Assembly (NCBI GenBank): GCA_902491395.1
Contig: CABUHO010000013.1
Coordinates: forward strand, 1-63,693
Direction of reading: 5' to 3'
DNA: 63,693 nucleotides
Source of the DNA: an uncultured Collinsella sp.
GTDB lineage: Bacteria > Actinomycetota > Coriobacteriia > Coriobacteriales > Coriobacteriaceae
Shown piece by piece: positions 15,622 through 23,912 of the stretch (position 1 is its first letter; each line of letters begins with the position of its first letter). The position numbers were made by a program, and so were the translations under genes. Below the pieces are notes generated by a model. It was given only the letters and a program-made list of their open reading frames with translations. It searched no databases and was not told the origin of the DNA.

Positions 15622-16050
15622 ATGTCCAACCAGGGCAAGAAGGTCAAGACCCATTATCGCGGCACGCTCGACGACGGCACGCAGTTCGATAGCTCTTACG
15701 ATCGCGGCGAGCCGCTGGAGTTCACCTGCGGCGCCGGTCAGATGATCAAGGGCTTCGACGCCGCCGTGGTCGACATGCAGGTGGGCGAGAAGAAGACTGT
15801 GCACATCCCGGCTGCCGATGCCTACGGCGAACACAACCCCGAGATGGTCCTGACCTTCCCGGCCGAGCAGGTTCCCAATATCGAGCAGATCGAGAAGGGC
15901 ATGAAGCTCTTCCTGTCCACGCCGAGCGGTATGCCCGTCCCCGCCGTCGTCATCGACGTGACGCCCGAGGCTGTGACGCTCGACGCCAACCATGAGCTGG
16001 CCGGCAAGGACCTCAACTTTGATATCGAGCTCGTCGAGGTCGAGGGCTAG
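15622..16050 (+). CDS. SlyD-like FKBP-type peptidyl-prolyl isomerase
   Basis: The 142-residue protein has the split FKBP domain of SlyD: KVKTHYRGTLDDGTQFDSS, the GQMIKGFD active-site strand, then an insert-in-flap (IF) chaperone domain at about 70-125, and a final FDIELVEVEG strand. The His/Cys-rich metal-binding tail of E. coli SlyD is missing. ATG 15622 has CGGAGG upstream. A UreE-like metallochaperone gene starts 3 nt after its stop, which suggests joint work in folding or nickel delivery. Confidence 0.9.
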   Translation: MSNQGKKVKTHYRGTLDDGTQFDSSYDRGEPLEFTCGAGQMIKGFDAAVVDMQVGEKKTVHIPAADAYGEHNPEMVLTFPAEQVPNIEQIEKGMKLFLSTPSGMPVPAVVIDVTPEAVTLDANHELAGKDLNFDIELVEVEG

Positions 16051-16053
16051 AGT

Positions 16054-16632
16054 ATGCCTGAACGCTTGGTTTCGACGACATGCTTGGGAAATCTCAACGA
16101 TCCGTCCTATGAACTCCTGCTTCGCCGGAAGTTAGGCGGCGTCTTTGAAGTTGACGAGCTGCTGCTCGATTGGGACCAGGCTGATGTATGCGCGTTTGTG
16201 GGCGTGACGGAGCTGGGGCGCACGGTCGATGTTCGGCTGGATACTGCCGACGGCGGTCGTCTTGTCGACGGCGACGTGCTCGCCATCGACCGTTCGGGCA
16301 TGGTGCCCGTGGCGGTTGTCGTGCGCCTGAGCAGCGCCGAGGTTTATTTGGTCGAAGTCGACCGCATGGACCCGATTGCGCTCGCGCATGCGTGCTGGGA
16401 GATCGGCAATATGCACGTGCCGCTTTTCCGAGGCGACTCGGACGAGCATACCGTGCGCATGTATACGCCGGTGCAGCCTGTTTTGGGCCGCATGCTTCGG
16501 GGTGTCGAGGGTGTTCGGCTCTCGGTGGTTACCCGTGAACTCGATGCGGGCCGACGCTTTGCGTCGAGCGCGGCCGATGTTGTCGTGAGCATGGCTCCGG
16601 ACTTTACCATCGTTAAAAAGACGCGCGACTAA
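16054..16632 (+). CDS. UreE-like nickel metallochaperone family protein
   Basis: The 192-residue protein looks like UreE, the urease nickel chaperone. The N-terminal half has RTVDVRLDTADGGRLVDGDVL, matching the UreE peptide-binding domain. The C-terminal half has ALAHACWEIGNMHVPLF, matching the HLGNRH helix that places the metal-binding His (here His121). The His-rich tail of classical UreE is absent. No urease gene is present in this window. It directly follows the SlyD-like gene (3-nt gap). It may serve another nickel enzyme such as hydrogenase; this is inference from family and context. Confidence 0.7.
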   Translation: MPERLVSTTCLGNLNDPSYELLLRRKLGGVFEVDELLLDWDQADVCAFVGVTELGRTVDVRLDTADGGRLVDGDVLAIDRSGMVPVAVVVRLSSAEVYLVEVDRMDPIALAHACWEIGNMHVPLFRGDSDEHTVRMYTPVQPVLGRMLRGVEGVRLSVVTRELDAGRRFASSAADVVVSMAPDFTIVKKTRD

Positions 16633-16645
16633 GCGCGCGTATGCG

Positions 16646-16686
16646 CAAGACGGGCTTTGAGGGGCGACCGATCAAAGTCCGTCTTG
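16646..16686 (+). terminator. Strong hairpin after the UreE-like gene
   Basis: Arms 16646-16660 and 16672-16686 pair over 15 bp with one G-T mismatch (CAAGACGG...CCGTCTTG). There is no long T-run, but its position between genes suggests transcript termination. Confidence 0.5.
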
Positions 16687-16715
16687 CTGTTGATAGGAGG
16701 CTTTGGGGGAAGCAT

Positions 16716-17513
16716 ATGGGTCTTGAGGGAATCAAGCTGATTGCATGCGATTTGGACGGCACGTTGCTGCATCCGGGGGAGCGCGAGCCGCGTTCCGAGG
16801 CCTTTGAGCTTATCGATGAGCTACATCGTCGCGGTATCGTGTTTATGCCGGCGAGTGGCCGTCAATATGCGAGCCTGCGCTACCTGTTTGCCCCGGTGGC
16901 CGATGAGCTCGCCTATGTATGCGAAAACGGAGCCCTGGTGATGAGCGAGGGGCGTGCCGTTGTCAAGCGTTCCATGGAGCGTAGCCTTGCTATGGATATC
17001 GCGAACGCCGTGGTTGCGTATCCCCATGCCGACGTGACCCTTTCGTGCGAGGGACACCTCTACACCATGAGCGGCAACGATGCGTTTGTTGATCACCTGC
17101 GCTATGAGGTCCATTGTGATGTGGCGGTAGTCGACCGTCCCGAAGACATTGACGAGGATGTCATTAAGATTGCCTTCCAGACGCCCGAAGCAGAGCAGCC
17201 GGCGGCGCTGGAGTATTTCGAGCGCCACTTTAGCGATCGAGTCGATGTCATGACATCGGGAACCGAATGGACGGACTTTATCGGTTTCGATTCGGGCAAG
17301 GGCTCCGCGCTTGCCGATTACGGTCGCGCTCTGGGGATTTCGCCCGATGAGATGATGGCGTTTGGCGACAATGAGAACGATCGCGACATGCTCAACGTCG
17401 TGGGCCATCCCTATCTGATGGAGAGCTGCAACCCCACCATGCGCGGCATCAACGACCGTGTCCGCTACACGCGCACGGTCGAAGAAGAGCTGCGTCGTCT
17501 ACTTGCTGAGTAG
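16716..17513 (+). CDS. HAD-superfamily Cof-type phosphatase
   Basis: The 265-residue protein has HAD motif I DLDGTLLHPG, motif II in MPASGRQ, and motifs III/IV in SGKGSALADYGRALG and FGDNENDRDML. A type IIB cap lies between. Cof/YbiV enzymes dephosphorylate sugar phosphates, nucleotides or pyridoxal phosphate; the substrate here is unknown. ATG 16716 has GGGGGA upstream, and further in-frame upstream codons fall inside the 16646-16686 hairpin. Confidence 0.88.
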   Translation: MGLEGIKLIACDLDGTLLHPGEREPRSEAFELIDELHRRGIVFMPASGRQYASLRYLFAPVADELAYVCENGALVMSEGRAVVKRSMERSLAMDIANAVVAYPHADVTLSCEGHLYTMSGNDAFVDHLRYEVHCDVAVVDRPEDIDEDVIKIAFQTPEAEQPAALEYFERHFSDRVDVMTSGTEWTDFIGFDSGKGSALADYGRALGISPDEMMAFGDNENDRDMLNVVGHPYLMESCNPTMRGINDRVRYTRTVEEELRRLLAE

Positions 17514-17528
17514 GCATGTCCCAAGCAT

Positions 17529-17909
17529 CTACCGGCAGTCGGGGCAGAGACCCTCGAAGATGGTGTAGTGCGATGTGACGTGCCAGCCGATTTGCTCGGA
17601 TGCCTTGGCGTCGAGCTGGGCATCGAAGGGGAGCGGTACGTCGATGACGCGACTGCACGAGATGCAGATGATATGCGCATGCGGCTCGATCGTGCGATCG
17701 AAGCGGCTGCCGCCCGGCGTCTTGATGGAGAGAATCTCGCCGGCGTCGGCCAAGAGATTGAGATTGCGGTAGACCGTACCGCGGCTGATTTTGTCATCCT
17801 GTGCGCGCACGACGTTGTAGATTTCCTCGGCGGTGGGATGGTTGTAGCTTTGGCGCACGGCGTCAAGAACCAGCTTTCACTGCCTGGTATTCCTTCTTTG
17901 CACCGCCAT
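17529..17909 (-). pseudogene. Fur/PerR-family regulator interrupted by an in-frame TGA
   Basis: The frame from ATG 17909 reads MAVQRRNTRQ, then TGA (17877-17879), then KLVLDAVRQSYNHPTAEEIYNV and onward to a stop at 17529. Both parts match one Fur-family protein: the RNTRQRxxVLDAV start, helix-turn-helix, then HAHIICISC and LCPDC metal sites. A GAGGCGAGG Shine-Dalgarno site sits before ATG 17909. A single C-to-T change (CGA to TGA) explains the break. GTG 17858 could start a 109-residue remnant but has no ribosome site and lacks the first helix. Either the gene is inactivated or the base is a sequence error. Confidence 0.8.
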
Positions 17910-17970
17910 GCGCCTCGCCTCTTTTCTATCAACGGTCGTAGGTAAATGATACCGTATTTAGCACACAATA

Positions 17971-18381
17971 CTAATAACGAGGAATGAAACTGTCTTCATT
18001 GACAAGTGGGGCTCGGGCCTGGGCTTCTACGAGGCGAAAACGCGTTCCCATGCGCTCGTAGGAGGCATGAAGCGCCTCGAGATGAGATAGGATGTTTGCC
18101 GGAGCTCCCTGTATCTCCATCTCGACCGAGCCGTCTTCCATGTTGCGCACCCAGCCGGTGAGCGCGCGTGCCTGCGCGAGGTTGGTGTTGGTAAAGCGAA
18201 AACCAACGCCCTGGACTTGCCCCGCCCAGCGCAGGAAATAGCGCAGGGGAGTGTCTTGAGTGGCCTCGTCGCTTGCGAGCACAGTAAGCCTGCGGCGCAA
18301 CTCGAGCTCAATGTTTGATGGTTTTTGAGGCTCTCGACTGCCGCCGGTGACGCTGGAGAAGAACGCATCGAAGAAGCCCAT
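17971..18381 (-). CDS. Acylphosphatase
   Basis: The 136-residue protein has the acylphosphatase fold at about 45-115: AGQVQGVGFRFTNTNLA holds the phosphate-binding loop and catalytic Arg, and GWVRNMEDGSVEMEIQG holds the catalytic Asn. Such enzymes hydrolyse acyl phosphates. A 40-residue N-terminal extension (MGFFDAFFSSVTGG) is not part of the fold. ATG 18381 follows the oxidoreductase stop by 2 nt, so the two are coupled. Confidence 0.9.
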   Translation of the reverse strand: MGFFDAFFSSVTGGSREPQKPSNIELELRRRLTVLASDEATQDTPLRYFLRWAGQVQGVGFRFTNTNLAQARALTGWVRNMEDGSVEMEIQGAPANILSHLEALHASYERMGTRFRLVEAQARAPLVNEDSFIPRY

Positions 18382-18383
18382 CG

Positions 18384-19490
18384 CTAGGCCTGCTTGCCTG
18401 CGTCGGACGGGAAGGTAATGCCGGCCTGCTGGCGCACGGCATCCATGATGCGCAATGAGACGAGCGTGACATCGCGGTAGTGGCCAAGTTCGTGACGTCC
18501 CGCCGGGGTCTCCCAAATCTCTTCCTTAACGTTATCGATGCCGCCGATGGCGGTGATAAAGTCTGTGAGTTCGTATTCCATAGTGTTGCTCGATTTGGGC
18601 AGGTCGAGCACGCGGCCGTTGTCGCCCTGTTCGCGCGGTGCCTCGGTCGCCGAGCCGCGTACGACATCGCCGCGATGGTCGATGCGGACATTGCGGGGCG
18701 TGGACAGATGGTCGATCTGGATGGTGCCACGCTCGCCTTCGATCTGCGAGGGCAGCAGGTCATTCGTTATTTTGGAGTGCGCGAGCTCGACGGAGATACG
18801 GCCACCGCCGTAGCTGGCGAGGATGGAACCGCAGCCGTCGATGGGGCCGTGCGTGAGCTGTCGCGTGGCGGGGTCGAGCAGAGTAGCCATGCTCGTAAGG
18901 CCGGAGGGCATGCCGAAAATCTCGACCATGGGCTCGACGGTGTAGACGCCAATGTCCATGAGGGAACCCGATGCCATATTGCAGTCGAAGATATTGGTGG
19001 CGCGTCCCGCGAGAATCTCGTTGTAGCGCGAGGAATATTTGCCAAAGCGCAATGAGGCGCGGCGGATGGGGGCGATCTCGCCCAGGGCGTCCTCGATGGC
19101 GTGGAAGGCGGGGTCGTGGAGGGGACGCATGGCCTCGAGGGCCACGACACCTGCTGCCTCGGCAGCGCGGAAGACTTCCAGCGCCTGCGCTTCGGTGGCG
19201 CAGAAGGGCTTCTCGACGATGACGTGCTTGCCACCGGCGATGCAGGCAAGGGCCTGCTCGTAGTGAAGTGCGTTAGGGCTGCCGATATAGACGGCATCGA
19301 CGTCGGCGGCTGCCGCGAGCTCATCGAGTGAGGTAAAGTTTCGCTCGCCACCGCGCTCGGCGGTAAAGGCGGCACCGCGATTGGCATCGCGTGAAAGCGT
19401 GCCCACAAACGCGGCTTGGTCGTTGGCGTTGACGACTTGGATAAAGTCGTCTGTGATCATGGATGTGCCGATGGTCGCGATGCGCAGCAT
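18384..19490 (-). CDS. Gfo/Idh/MocA-family oxidoreductase
   Basis: The 368-residue protein starts with a Rossmann fold (LRIATIGTSMITDDFIQVV) and has VDAVYIGSPNALHYEQALACIAG and the family hallmark EKPFCAT (catalytic Lys). The C-terminal alpha/beta domain contains SGSLMDIGVYTVEP. Members oxidise or reduce sugar or inositol derivatives with NAD(P). The substrate is not identifiable. ATG 19490 is followed by the standard dinucleotide motif, and the gene lies upstream of acylphosphatase in one transcript. Confidence 0.9.
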   Translation of the reverse strand: MLRIATIGTSMITDDFIQVVNANDQAAFVGTLSRDANRGAAFTAERGGERNFTSLDELAAAADVDAVYIGSPNALHYEQALACIAGGKHVIVEKPFCATEAQALEVFRAAEAAGVVALEAMRPLHDPAFHAIEDALGEIAPIRRASLRFGKYSSRYNEILAGRATNIFDCNMASGSLMDIGVYTVEPMVEIFGMPSGLTSMATLLDPATRQLTHGPIDGCGSILASYGGGRISVELAHSKITNDLLPSQIEGERGTIQIDHLSTPRNVRIDHRGDVVRGSATEAPREQGDNGRVLDLPKSSNTMEYELTDFITAIGGIDNVKEEIWETPAGRHELGHYRDVTLVSLRIMDAVRQQAGITFPSDAGKQA

Positions 19491-19563
19491 ACGTCCCCCT
19501 TGCGTTGTTTGGTCTACAGGATGAGTGTAGCGCGTGGGGATATAAAGCTGCGCGAAAACGCTA

Positions 19564-20049
19564 TTACAGGTCGCTCTCGTTAAAGCCGGCGTCGATATCG
19601 AGGTTGCTGCCGTCGGCCGCCGTGGTGGCGAGCTCATCGCAGCGCTCGTTGAGCTCGTGACCGGCGTGACCCTTAACCCAGATGAACTCAACCTTGTGCT
19701 TGCTTTTGGCGGTGAGTAGGCGCTCCCACAGGTCGCGGTTCTTGACGGGTTGCTTGTTGGCGGTTTTCCATCCGCGCTTTTTCCAGCCGTCGATCCAGTG
19801 CTTGTTAAAGGCGTTGACGACATACTGCGAATCGGAATGGACTTCGACCTCGCAAGGGCGGTTGAGCGCCTCGAGCGCCACGATGACCGCCATGAGTTCC
19901 ATGCGGTTGTTGGTGGTCTTGGCGTAGCCGCGCGAAAGCTCGGAGGTGAAGGTCTTGCCGGCGGGGTTGGTGTATTTGAGCACGGCGCCGTAGCCGCCGC
20001 GTCCCGGATTTGATCGGGCCGAGCCGTCGGTGTAGATGATGACCTTCAC
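19564..20049 (-). CDS. rnhA: Ribonuclease HI
   Basis: The 161-residue protein degrades RNA in RNA-DNA hybrids. Catalytic carboxylates are visible at Asp8 (YTDGS), Glu51 (NNRMELMAV), Asp73 (HSDSQYV) and Asp138 (NERCDELA), with His128 in the VKGHAG loop. A basic WKKRGWKT handle is also present. The length equals that of bacterial RNase HI plus a short acidic tail. It lies 73 nt upstream of the oxidoreductase gene in the same orientation. Confidence 0.96.
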   Translation of the reverse strand: MKVIIYTDGSARSNPGRGGYGAVLKYTNPAGKTFTSELSRGYAKTTNNRMELMAVIVALEALNRPCEVEVHSDSQYVVNAFNKHWIDGWKKRGWKTANKQPVKNRDLWERLLTAKSKHKVEFIWVKGHAGHELNERCDELATTAADGSNLDIDAGFNESDL

Positions 20050-20148
20050 GGGCTTCCTTTCGTTGAGTGCATTTCATGTGAGTGACCATTGTAGCGCCAT
20101 GCTCGCCGGGGGCCAGCAATCTACGATTTCTACCCCGTCTTCCGACTG

Positions 20149-21051
20149 TTAGTTGGCATGGATGATGCGGTTGAGCTCGTCGAGGTATTGCTGCAAGAGG
20201 AGAGAGGGCTTGCGCTCGTCGTGCATGATATAGCCTACGCGCATCGTTGGGGCGTCTGCTAACGGGATCGATGCCATACCCCATTGCATTTCATTGGAGA
20301 GGACGCCGGTCGACAGGGTGTAACCGTTCGACGTGATAAGTAAGTTAGTAAGTGTTCCGCGGTCCGAGATTCGTATGTTGCGGTCGCAAGGGATATAGCT
20401 AAAAGGTTCCTCGGCGTAATAGAAGGAGTTTGAGGTTCCCTGCTCAAAGCTGTAGCGCGTATAGGGCGTGAGGTCGGCAAGGGACAGCTGAGGGCGGCGG
20501 GCGAGCGGGTGGCGCTCGCTAACGAAGACGTGGACCGTTGCGTCGAAGAGGGGATGGAAGCTTGCTCGGGCATCGGCGAAGGCCTTCTGCAGAACGCGGG
20601 CGTTAAAGTCATCCAGATACAGAATGCCGATATCGCTGCGAAACGCACGGACGTCATCGATGATCTGCGATGTGGTGGTCTCGCGCATGATGAACTCGAA
20701 CTTGCTGTCGCGGCAGCGCTCGACTACGTTGACAAAGGCCTCGACCGAAAAGGCGTAGTGCTGGGCGGAAATGGCGAGGCGGGCTTGCGGGGTGCCACCG
20801 TCCTCGTAGCGTGCCTCGAGCATGTCGGCCTGCTCTACGACCTGGCGCGCATAGCCCAAAAGCTCGGTGCCGTCGTTGGTGAGCGTGACGCCGCGGCTGG
20901 AGCGCGTAAAGATCTCCAGATGGAGCTCTTGTTCTAGGCTTTTGACGGCGTTTGAGATGTTGGACTGAGCGGTATAGAGGCGCTGAGCTGCGGCGTTGAT
21001 TGAGCCGGACTCTGCCACGGCGATCAGAAAACGAAGCTGCTGGAGGGTCAT
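20149..21051 (-). CDS. LysR-family transcriptional regulator
   Basis: The 300-residue protein has the LysR winged helix at the N-terminus (LQQLRFLIAVAESGSINAAA, then SNISNAVKSLE) and a periplasmic-binding-like effector domain. It is divergent from metY, with 275 bp between the two starts, the usual arrangement for a LysR regulator and its target. This suggests control of methionine/cysteine synthesis, as CysB, MetR and CysL-type proteins do. The effector, perhaps O-acetylserine or a methionine precursor, is not known. Confidence 0.9.
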   Translation of the reverse strand: MTLQQLRFLIAVAESGSINAAAQRLYTAQSNISNAVKSLEQELHLEIFTRSSRGVTLTNDGTELLGYARQVVEQADMLEARYEDGGTPQARLAISAQHYAFSVEAFVNVVERCRDSKFEFIMRETTTSQIIDDVRAFRSDIGILYLDDFNARVLQKAFADARASFHPLFDATVHVFVSERHPLARRPQLSLADLTPYTRYSFEQGTSNSFYYAEEPFSYIPCDRNIRISDRGTLTNLLITSNGYTLSTGVLSNEMQWGMASIPLADAPTMRVGYIMHDERKPSLLLQQYLDELNRIIHAN

Positions 21052-21117
21052 CGGTGCCCGTCCTTTCGATAGCTATCTAAAAAACCGATAACAGGTTAGC
21101 GCTTTTAAGTGATTGAC

Positions 21118-21135
21118 CGAGCGAAACAATGCTCG
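21118..21135. promoter_or_regulatory. Candidate LysR operator in the metY divergent region
   Basis: CGAGC (21118-21122) and GCTCG (21131-21135) form a dyad with an 8-nt spacer, in the middle of the gap between the divergent LysR and metY genes. LysR sites often follow T-N11-A dyads of this kind. A second small palindrome, ATAGCTAT, lies near 21068. Confidence 0.35.
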
Positions 21136-21210
21136 TACTATTCAAAACACACAAAGGCGGTAGGTAATTAAGCCGACCACGGAACCGGGATGTCAAAGGG
21201 AGGACCGCAT

Positions 21211-21264
21211 ATGAACTGCTTGCCAAGACGAATGCCGGGCTCCTGTTTGCGCCCGTTGGCGTGA
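21211..21264 (+). CDS. Putative Cys-containing leader peptide upstream of metY
   Basis: A 17-codon open frame (MNCLPRRMPGSCLRPLA) begins at ATG 21211 with a strong GGGAGG site 6 nt upstream and stops 62 nt before metY. It holds two Cys and two Met codons among 17. Cys-bearing leader peptides regulate sulfur genes by ribosome stalling in several actinobacteria, so an attenuator role is plausible. Its expression is not proven. Confidence 0.4.
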   Translation: MNCLPRRMPGSCLRPLA

Positions 21265-21326
21265 TCAGGAGACAGCGACTTACTCTTCTCTTATTTATTT
21301 ACTTTCGTTCGATCAAGGAGATCATC

Positions 21327-22637
21327 ATGAGCCAGTTCATCAACAACCCCGAGCACACCTTTGGTTTCGATACCCTGCAGCTTCATGTTGGCCAGGAGAG
21401 CGCCGACCCCGCATCCGACTCCCGCGCCGTGCCTATCTACCAGACCACGAGCTATGTGTTCCGCAACTCCCAGCACGCCGCCGACCGCTTTGGTCTTGCC
21501 GACGCCGGTAACATCTACGGCCGTCTGACCAACTCCACCCAGGGCGTCTTCGAGGACCGTATCGCCGCACTCGAGGGTGGCGTGGCCGGTCTTGCCGTCG
21601 CCTCCGGCGCTGCTGCCATCACCTATACCCTGCAGGCTCTTGCCCAGGCTGGTGACCACGTGGTGGCTCAGAAGACCATCTACGGTGGTTCCTACAACCT
21701 GCTCGAGCATACGCTCTCCCAGTTTGGCGTCGAGACCACGTTTGTCGATGCTCATAACCTGGAAGAGGTTGAGGGTGCCATCAAGGACAACACCACGGTC
21801 ATCTATCTCGAGACGCTCGGCAACCCCAACTCTGACATCCCCAACATCGACGCCATCTCCGAGATCGCCAAGAAGCACGGTCTGCCGGTTGTCGTCGACA
21901 ACACTTTCGGCACCCCGTATCTGTTCCGTCCGCTGGAGCATGGCGCCAACATCGTTGTCCACTCCGCAACCAAGTTCATCGGCGGCCACGGCACCTCGCT
22001 GGGCGGTGTGATCGTCGACGGCGGTAACTTCGATTGGAAGGCGAGCGGAAAGTACGCCCAGATCGCTGAGCCCAACCCCTCCTACCATGGTGTTTCGTTT
22101 GCCGAGGCTGCCGGTCCCGCCGCCTTCGCAACCTATGTCCGCGCCATCCTGCTGCGCGACGAGGGTGCCTGCATCAGCCCGTTCAACGCCTGGGTCCTGC
22201 TCCAGGGCACCGAGACCCTGTCGCTGCGCGTCGACCGCCATGTCGAGAACACCAAGAAGGTCGTTGAGTTCCTGGCTGGTGACAGCCATGTCGCCAAGGT
22301 GAACCACCCGAGCCTGCCTGAGCACCCCGATCACGAGCTCTATCAGAAGTACTTCCCCAACGGCGGCGCTTCGATCTTCACCTTTGAGATTAAGGGTGGC
22401 CAGGAGGCAGCTTGGAAGTTCATCGATCATCTGCAGGTGTTCTCGCTGCTCGCCAACGTGGCCGACGTCAAGTCGCTCGTCGTGCACCCGGCTACCACCA
22501 CGCACTCCCAGCTCTCTGCCGAGGAGCTCGCCGAGCAGAACATCACGCCCTCCACGATCCGTCTTTCCATCGGTACCGAGAACGCCGAGGACATCATTTG
22601 GGATCTGAAGCAGGCCTTCGCCGCGCTGGACGAGTAA
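21327..22637 (+). CDS. metY: O-acetylhomoserine sulfhydrylase (aminocarboxypropyltransferase)
   Basis: This PLP enzyme makes homocysteine from O-acetylhomoserine and sulfide. The 436-residue protein has the gamma-family signatures VPIYQTTSYVF, YGRLTNSTQ, the Lys-PLP segment VHSATKFIGGHGTSLGG, and the C-terminal arm HPATTTHSQLS. Its length and long GNFDWKASGKYA loop fit MetY rather than MetB or MetC. ATG 21327 follows AAGGAG. A divergent LysR gene and a Cys-containing leader frame lie upstream, and a strong terminator follows. Confidence 0.94.
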   Translation: MSQFINNPEHTFGFDTLQLHVGQESADPASDSRAVPIYQTTSYVFRNSQHAADRFGLADAGNIYGRLTNSTQGVFEDRIAALEGGVAGLAVASGAAAITYTLQALAQAGDHVVAQKTIYGGSYNLLEHTLSQFGVETTFVDAHNLEEVEGAIKDNTTVIYLETLGNPNSDIPNIDAISEIAKKHGLPVVVDNTFGTPYLFRPLEHGANIVVHSATKFIGGHGTSLGGVIVDGGNFDWKASGKYAQIAEPNPSYHGVSFAEAAGPAAFATYVRAILLRDEGACISPFNAWVLLQGTETLSLRVDRHVENTKKVVEFLAGDSHVAKVNHPSLPEHPDHELYQKYFPNGGASIFTFEIKGGQEAAWKFIDHLQVFSLLANVADVKSLVVHPATTTHSQLSAEELAEQNITPSTIRLSIGTENAEDIIWDLKQAFAALDE

Positions 22638-22697
22638 GGCGACTTGTGCAAGGACCCCTTGCGACTCGATAGGTATAACTGCATAAAATGCCTGCTC

Positions 22698-22738
22698 AAG
22701 GCGCCTGTGCAAGCAATGGTTGCGCAGGCGCCTTTTTT
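22698..22738 (+). terminator. Terminator of metY
   Basis: AAGGCGCCTG (22698-22707) pairs perfectly with CAGGCGCCTT (22725-22734), followed by a T-run. The 311-nt gap before the next gene holds this element and an untranslated leader; no other feature was recognised there. Confidence 0.93.
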
Positions 22739-22949
22739 GCATAGGAAGGGCGCTATTACAGGGTTTTTGGCATGCTTTATGCATTCGAGTTGTGGAAAAC
22801 TCCTGTTGAGAGGATGTGAGTTTTACGCAATTGACGTGCGTCTTTTGAGTAAAACCGCAGGTCGCGATTTGCTCGAGGTACTATGCAGCGCGATCGAATC
22901 ACACGCAGCTCAAACGCAGCAAAAACGCACTACGGAGGTTTCCAGCTAC

Positions 22950-23726
22950 ATGAGGATCGATTCACGAAAACCGAAAGCCGCCGCCCTTTCCGCCGCTCTG
23001 ACCGTGGCACTTTTGGCGGGCGCCGGTGCAACTGATGCCCACGCCGCAACACTGTCCGATACGGTTGGATCTACGCCGTCCGAGACGACGCTGGTACAGC
23101 CCGTTGATTATCGCGGCGATGGTTATGGCTCTATGCAGGAGTGGAACGCCTCGATGGAGGCCAAGCGCGATTCCCTTGAAATGCGCGCTCAGATTATCCT
23201 AAACATGTATGGTGACTATGCCACCGATGACGAGCGCGCTGTGCTGCAAGGTTGTATCGATGGTGCGGGCAGCCTTTTGACGATGGGGGAGGTCGACGCG
23301 AAGTCGACCGAGCTCGATGAGCTGCGCACTGCGCTTGAGAATGCCAAGCGCGAAGCGCTCGAGGCCGCTGCCGCCGAGGCGGAGGCTGCCGAGGCCGCCC
23401 AGGCTTCGTACTACAACGCCGGTTACACTCCGTCCTACGCGACTGCCGCGTCCTACGCGAACGGATCGGGCCTGACGCGCTCTGCGGGTGTCAATAACTA
23501 CAACGGGCGCCGTGAGACCTATTACAGCAGCAATGTGCTTTATCACTATCGCACGGGCGAATGGACTCAGGATTCTGAGGGCTTCTGGCGCGATTCCGAC
23601 GGCTATTACGTTGTTGCCGCGGGCGATATGGCCCAGGGCTCGACCTTTACGGGCTCCAAGGGTGATTGCAAGGTCTATGACTCCGGCTGCGCTGCCGGAA
23701 CCACCGACTACTACACCGGTTGGTAG
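22950..23726 (+). CDS. Secreted protein with coiled coil and 3D/DPBB-like C-terminus
   Basis: The 258-residue protein begins with a signal peptide (basic RIDSRKPK, hydrophobic core, and AHA cleavage near residue 35). A helical segment with an Ala/Glu-rich coiled coil follows (about 75-150), then a Ser/Tyr-rich linker. The C-terminal tail CKVYDSGCAAGTTDYYTGW resembles the end of 3D/RlpA-type double-psi beta-barrel domains found in peptidoglycan enzymes. The full 3D motif is not evident, so cell-wall remodelling is tentative. ATG 22950 has CGGAGG upstream; earlier in-frame starts would hide the signal peptide. Confidence 0.75.
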   Translation: MRIDSRKPKAAALSAALTVALLAGAGATDAHAATLSDTVGSTPSETTLVQPVDYRGDGYGSMQEWNASMEAKRDSLEMRAQIILNMYGDYATDDERAVLQGCIDGAGSLLTMGEVDAKSTELDELRTALENAKREALEAAAAEAEAAEAAQASYYNAGYTPSYATAASYANGSGLTRSAGVNNYNGRRETYYSSNVLYHYRTGEWTQDSEGFWRDSDGYYVVAAGDMAQGSTFTGSKGDCKVYDSGCAAGTTDYYTGW

Positions 23727-23753
23727 TTTTTCTGTATCACGGATATTTGGCGG

Positions 23754-23797
23754 ACGGGCGTCTTTACCGAGCTTTAGGGCAACGTAAGGACGCCCGT
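23754..23797 (+). terminator. Possible terminator after the secreted protein gene
   Basis: ACGGGCGTC (23754-23762) pairs perfectly with GACGCCCGT (23789-23797) around a 26-nt loop. The following bases TCTATGT are only partly T-rich. Confidence 0.45.
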
Positions 23798-23912
23798 TCT
23801 ATGTATACGCTTGAGCTAACAGAGCCCTTACCGTGACGGTACGTCGCGCATATGGGCGCGGGGCACACTAGTTCATGAGAAATAAGGTCTTTCTCGTGGA
23901 GGAAGTGGTCTT

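Noticed and set aside
21136..21326. SAM or other known sulfur riboswitch before metY
   Set aside because: The core helices and conserved bases of known SAM riboswitches were not found. The Cys-bearing short frame is a better explanation.
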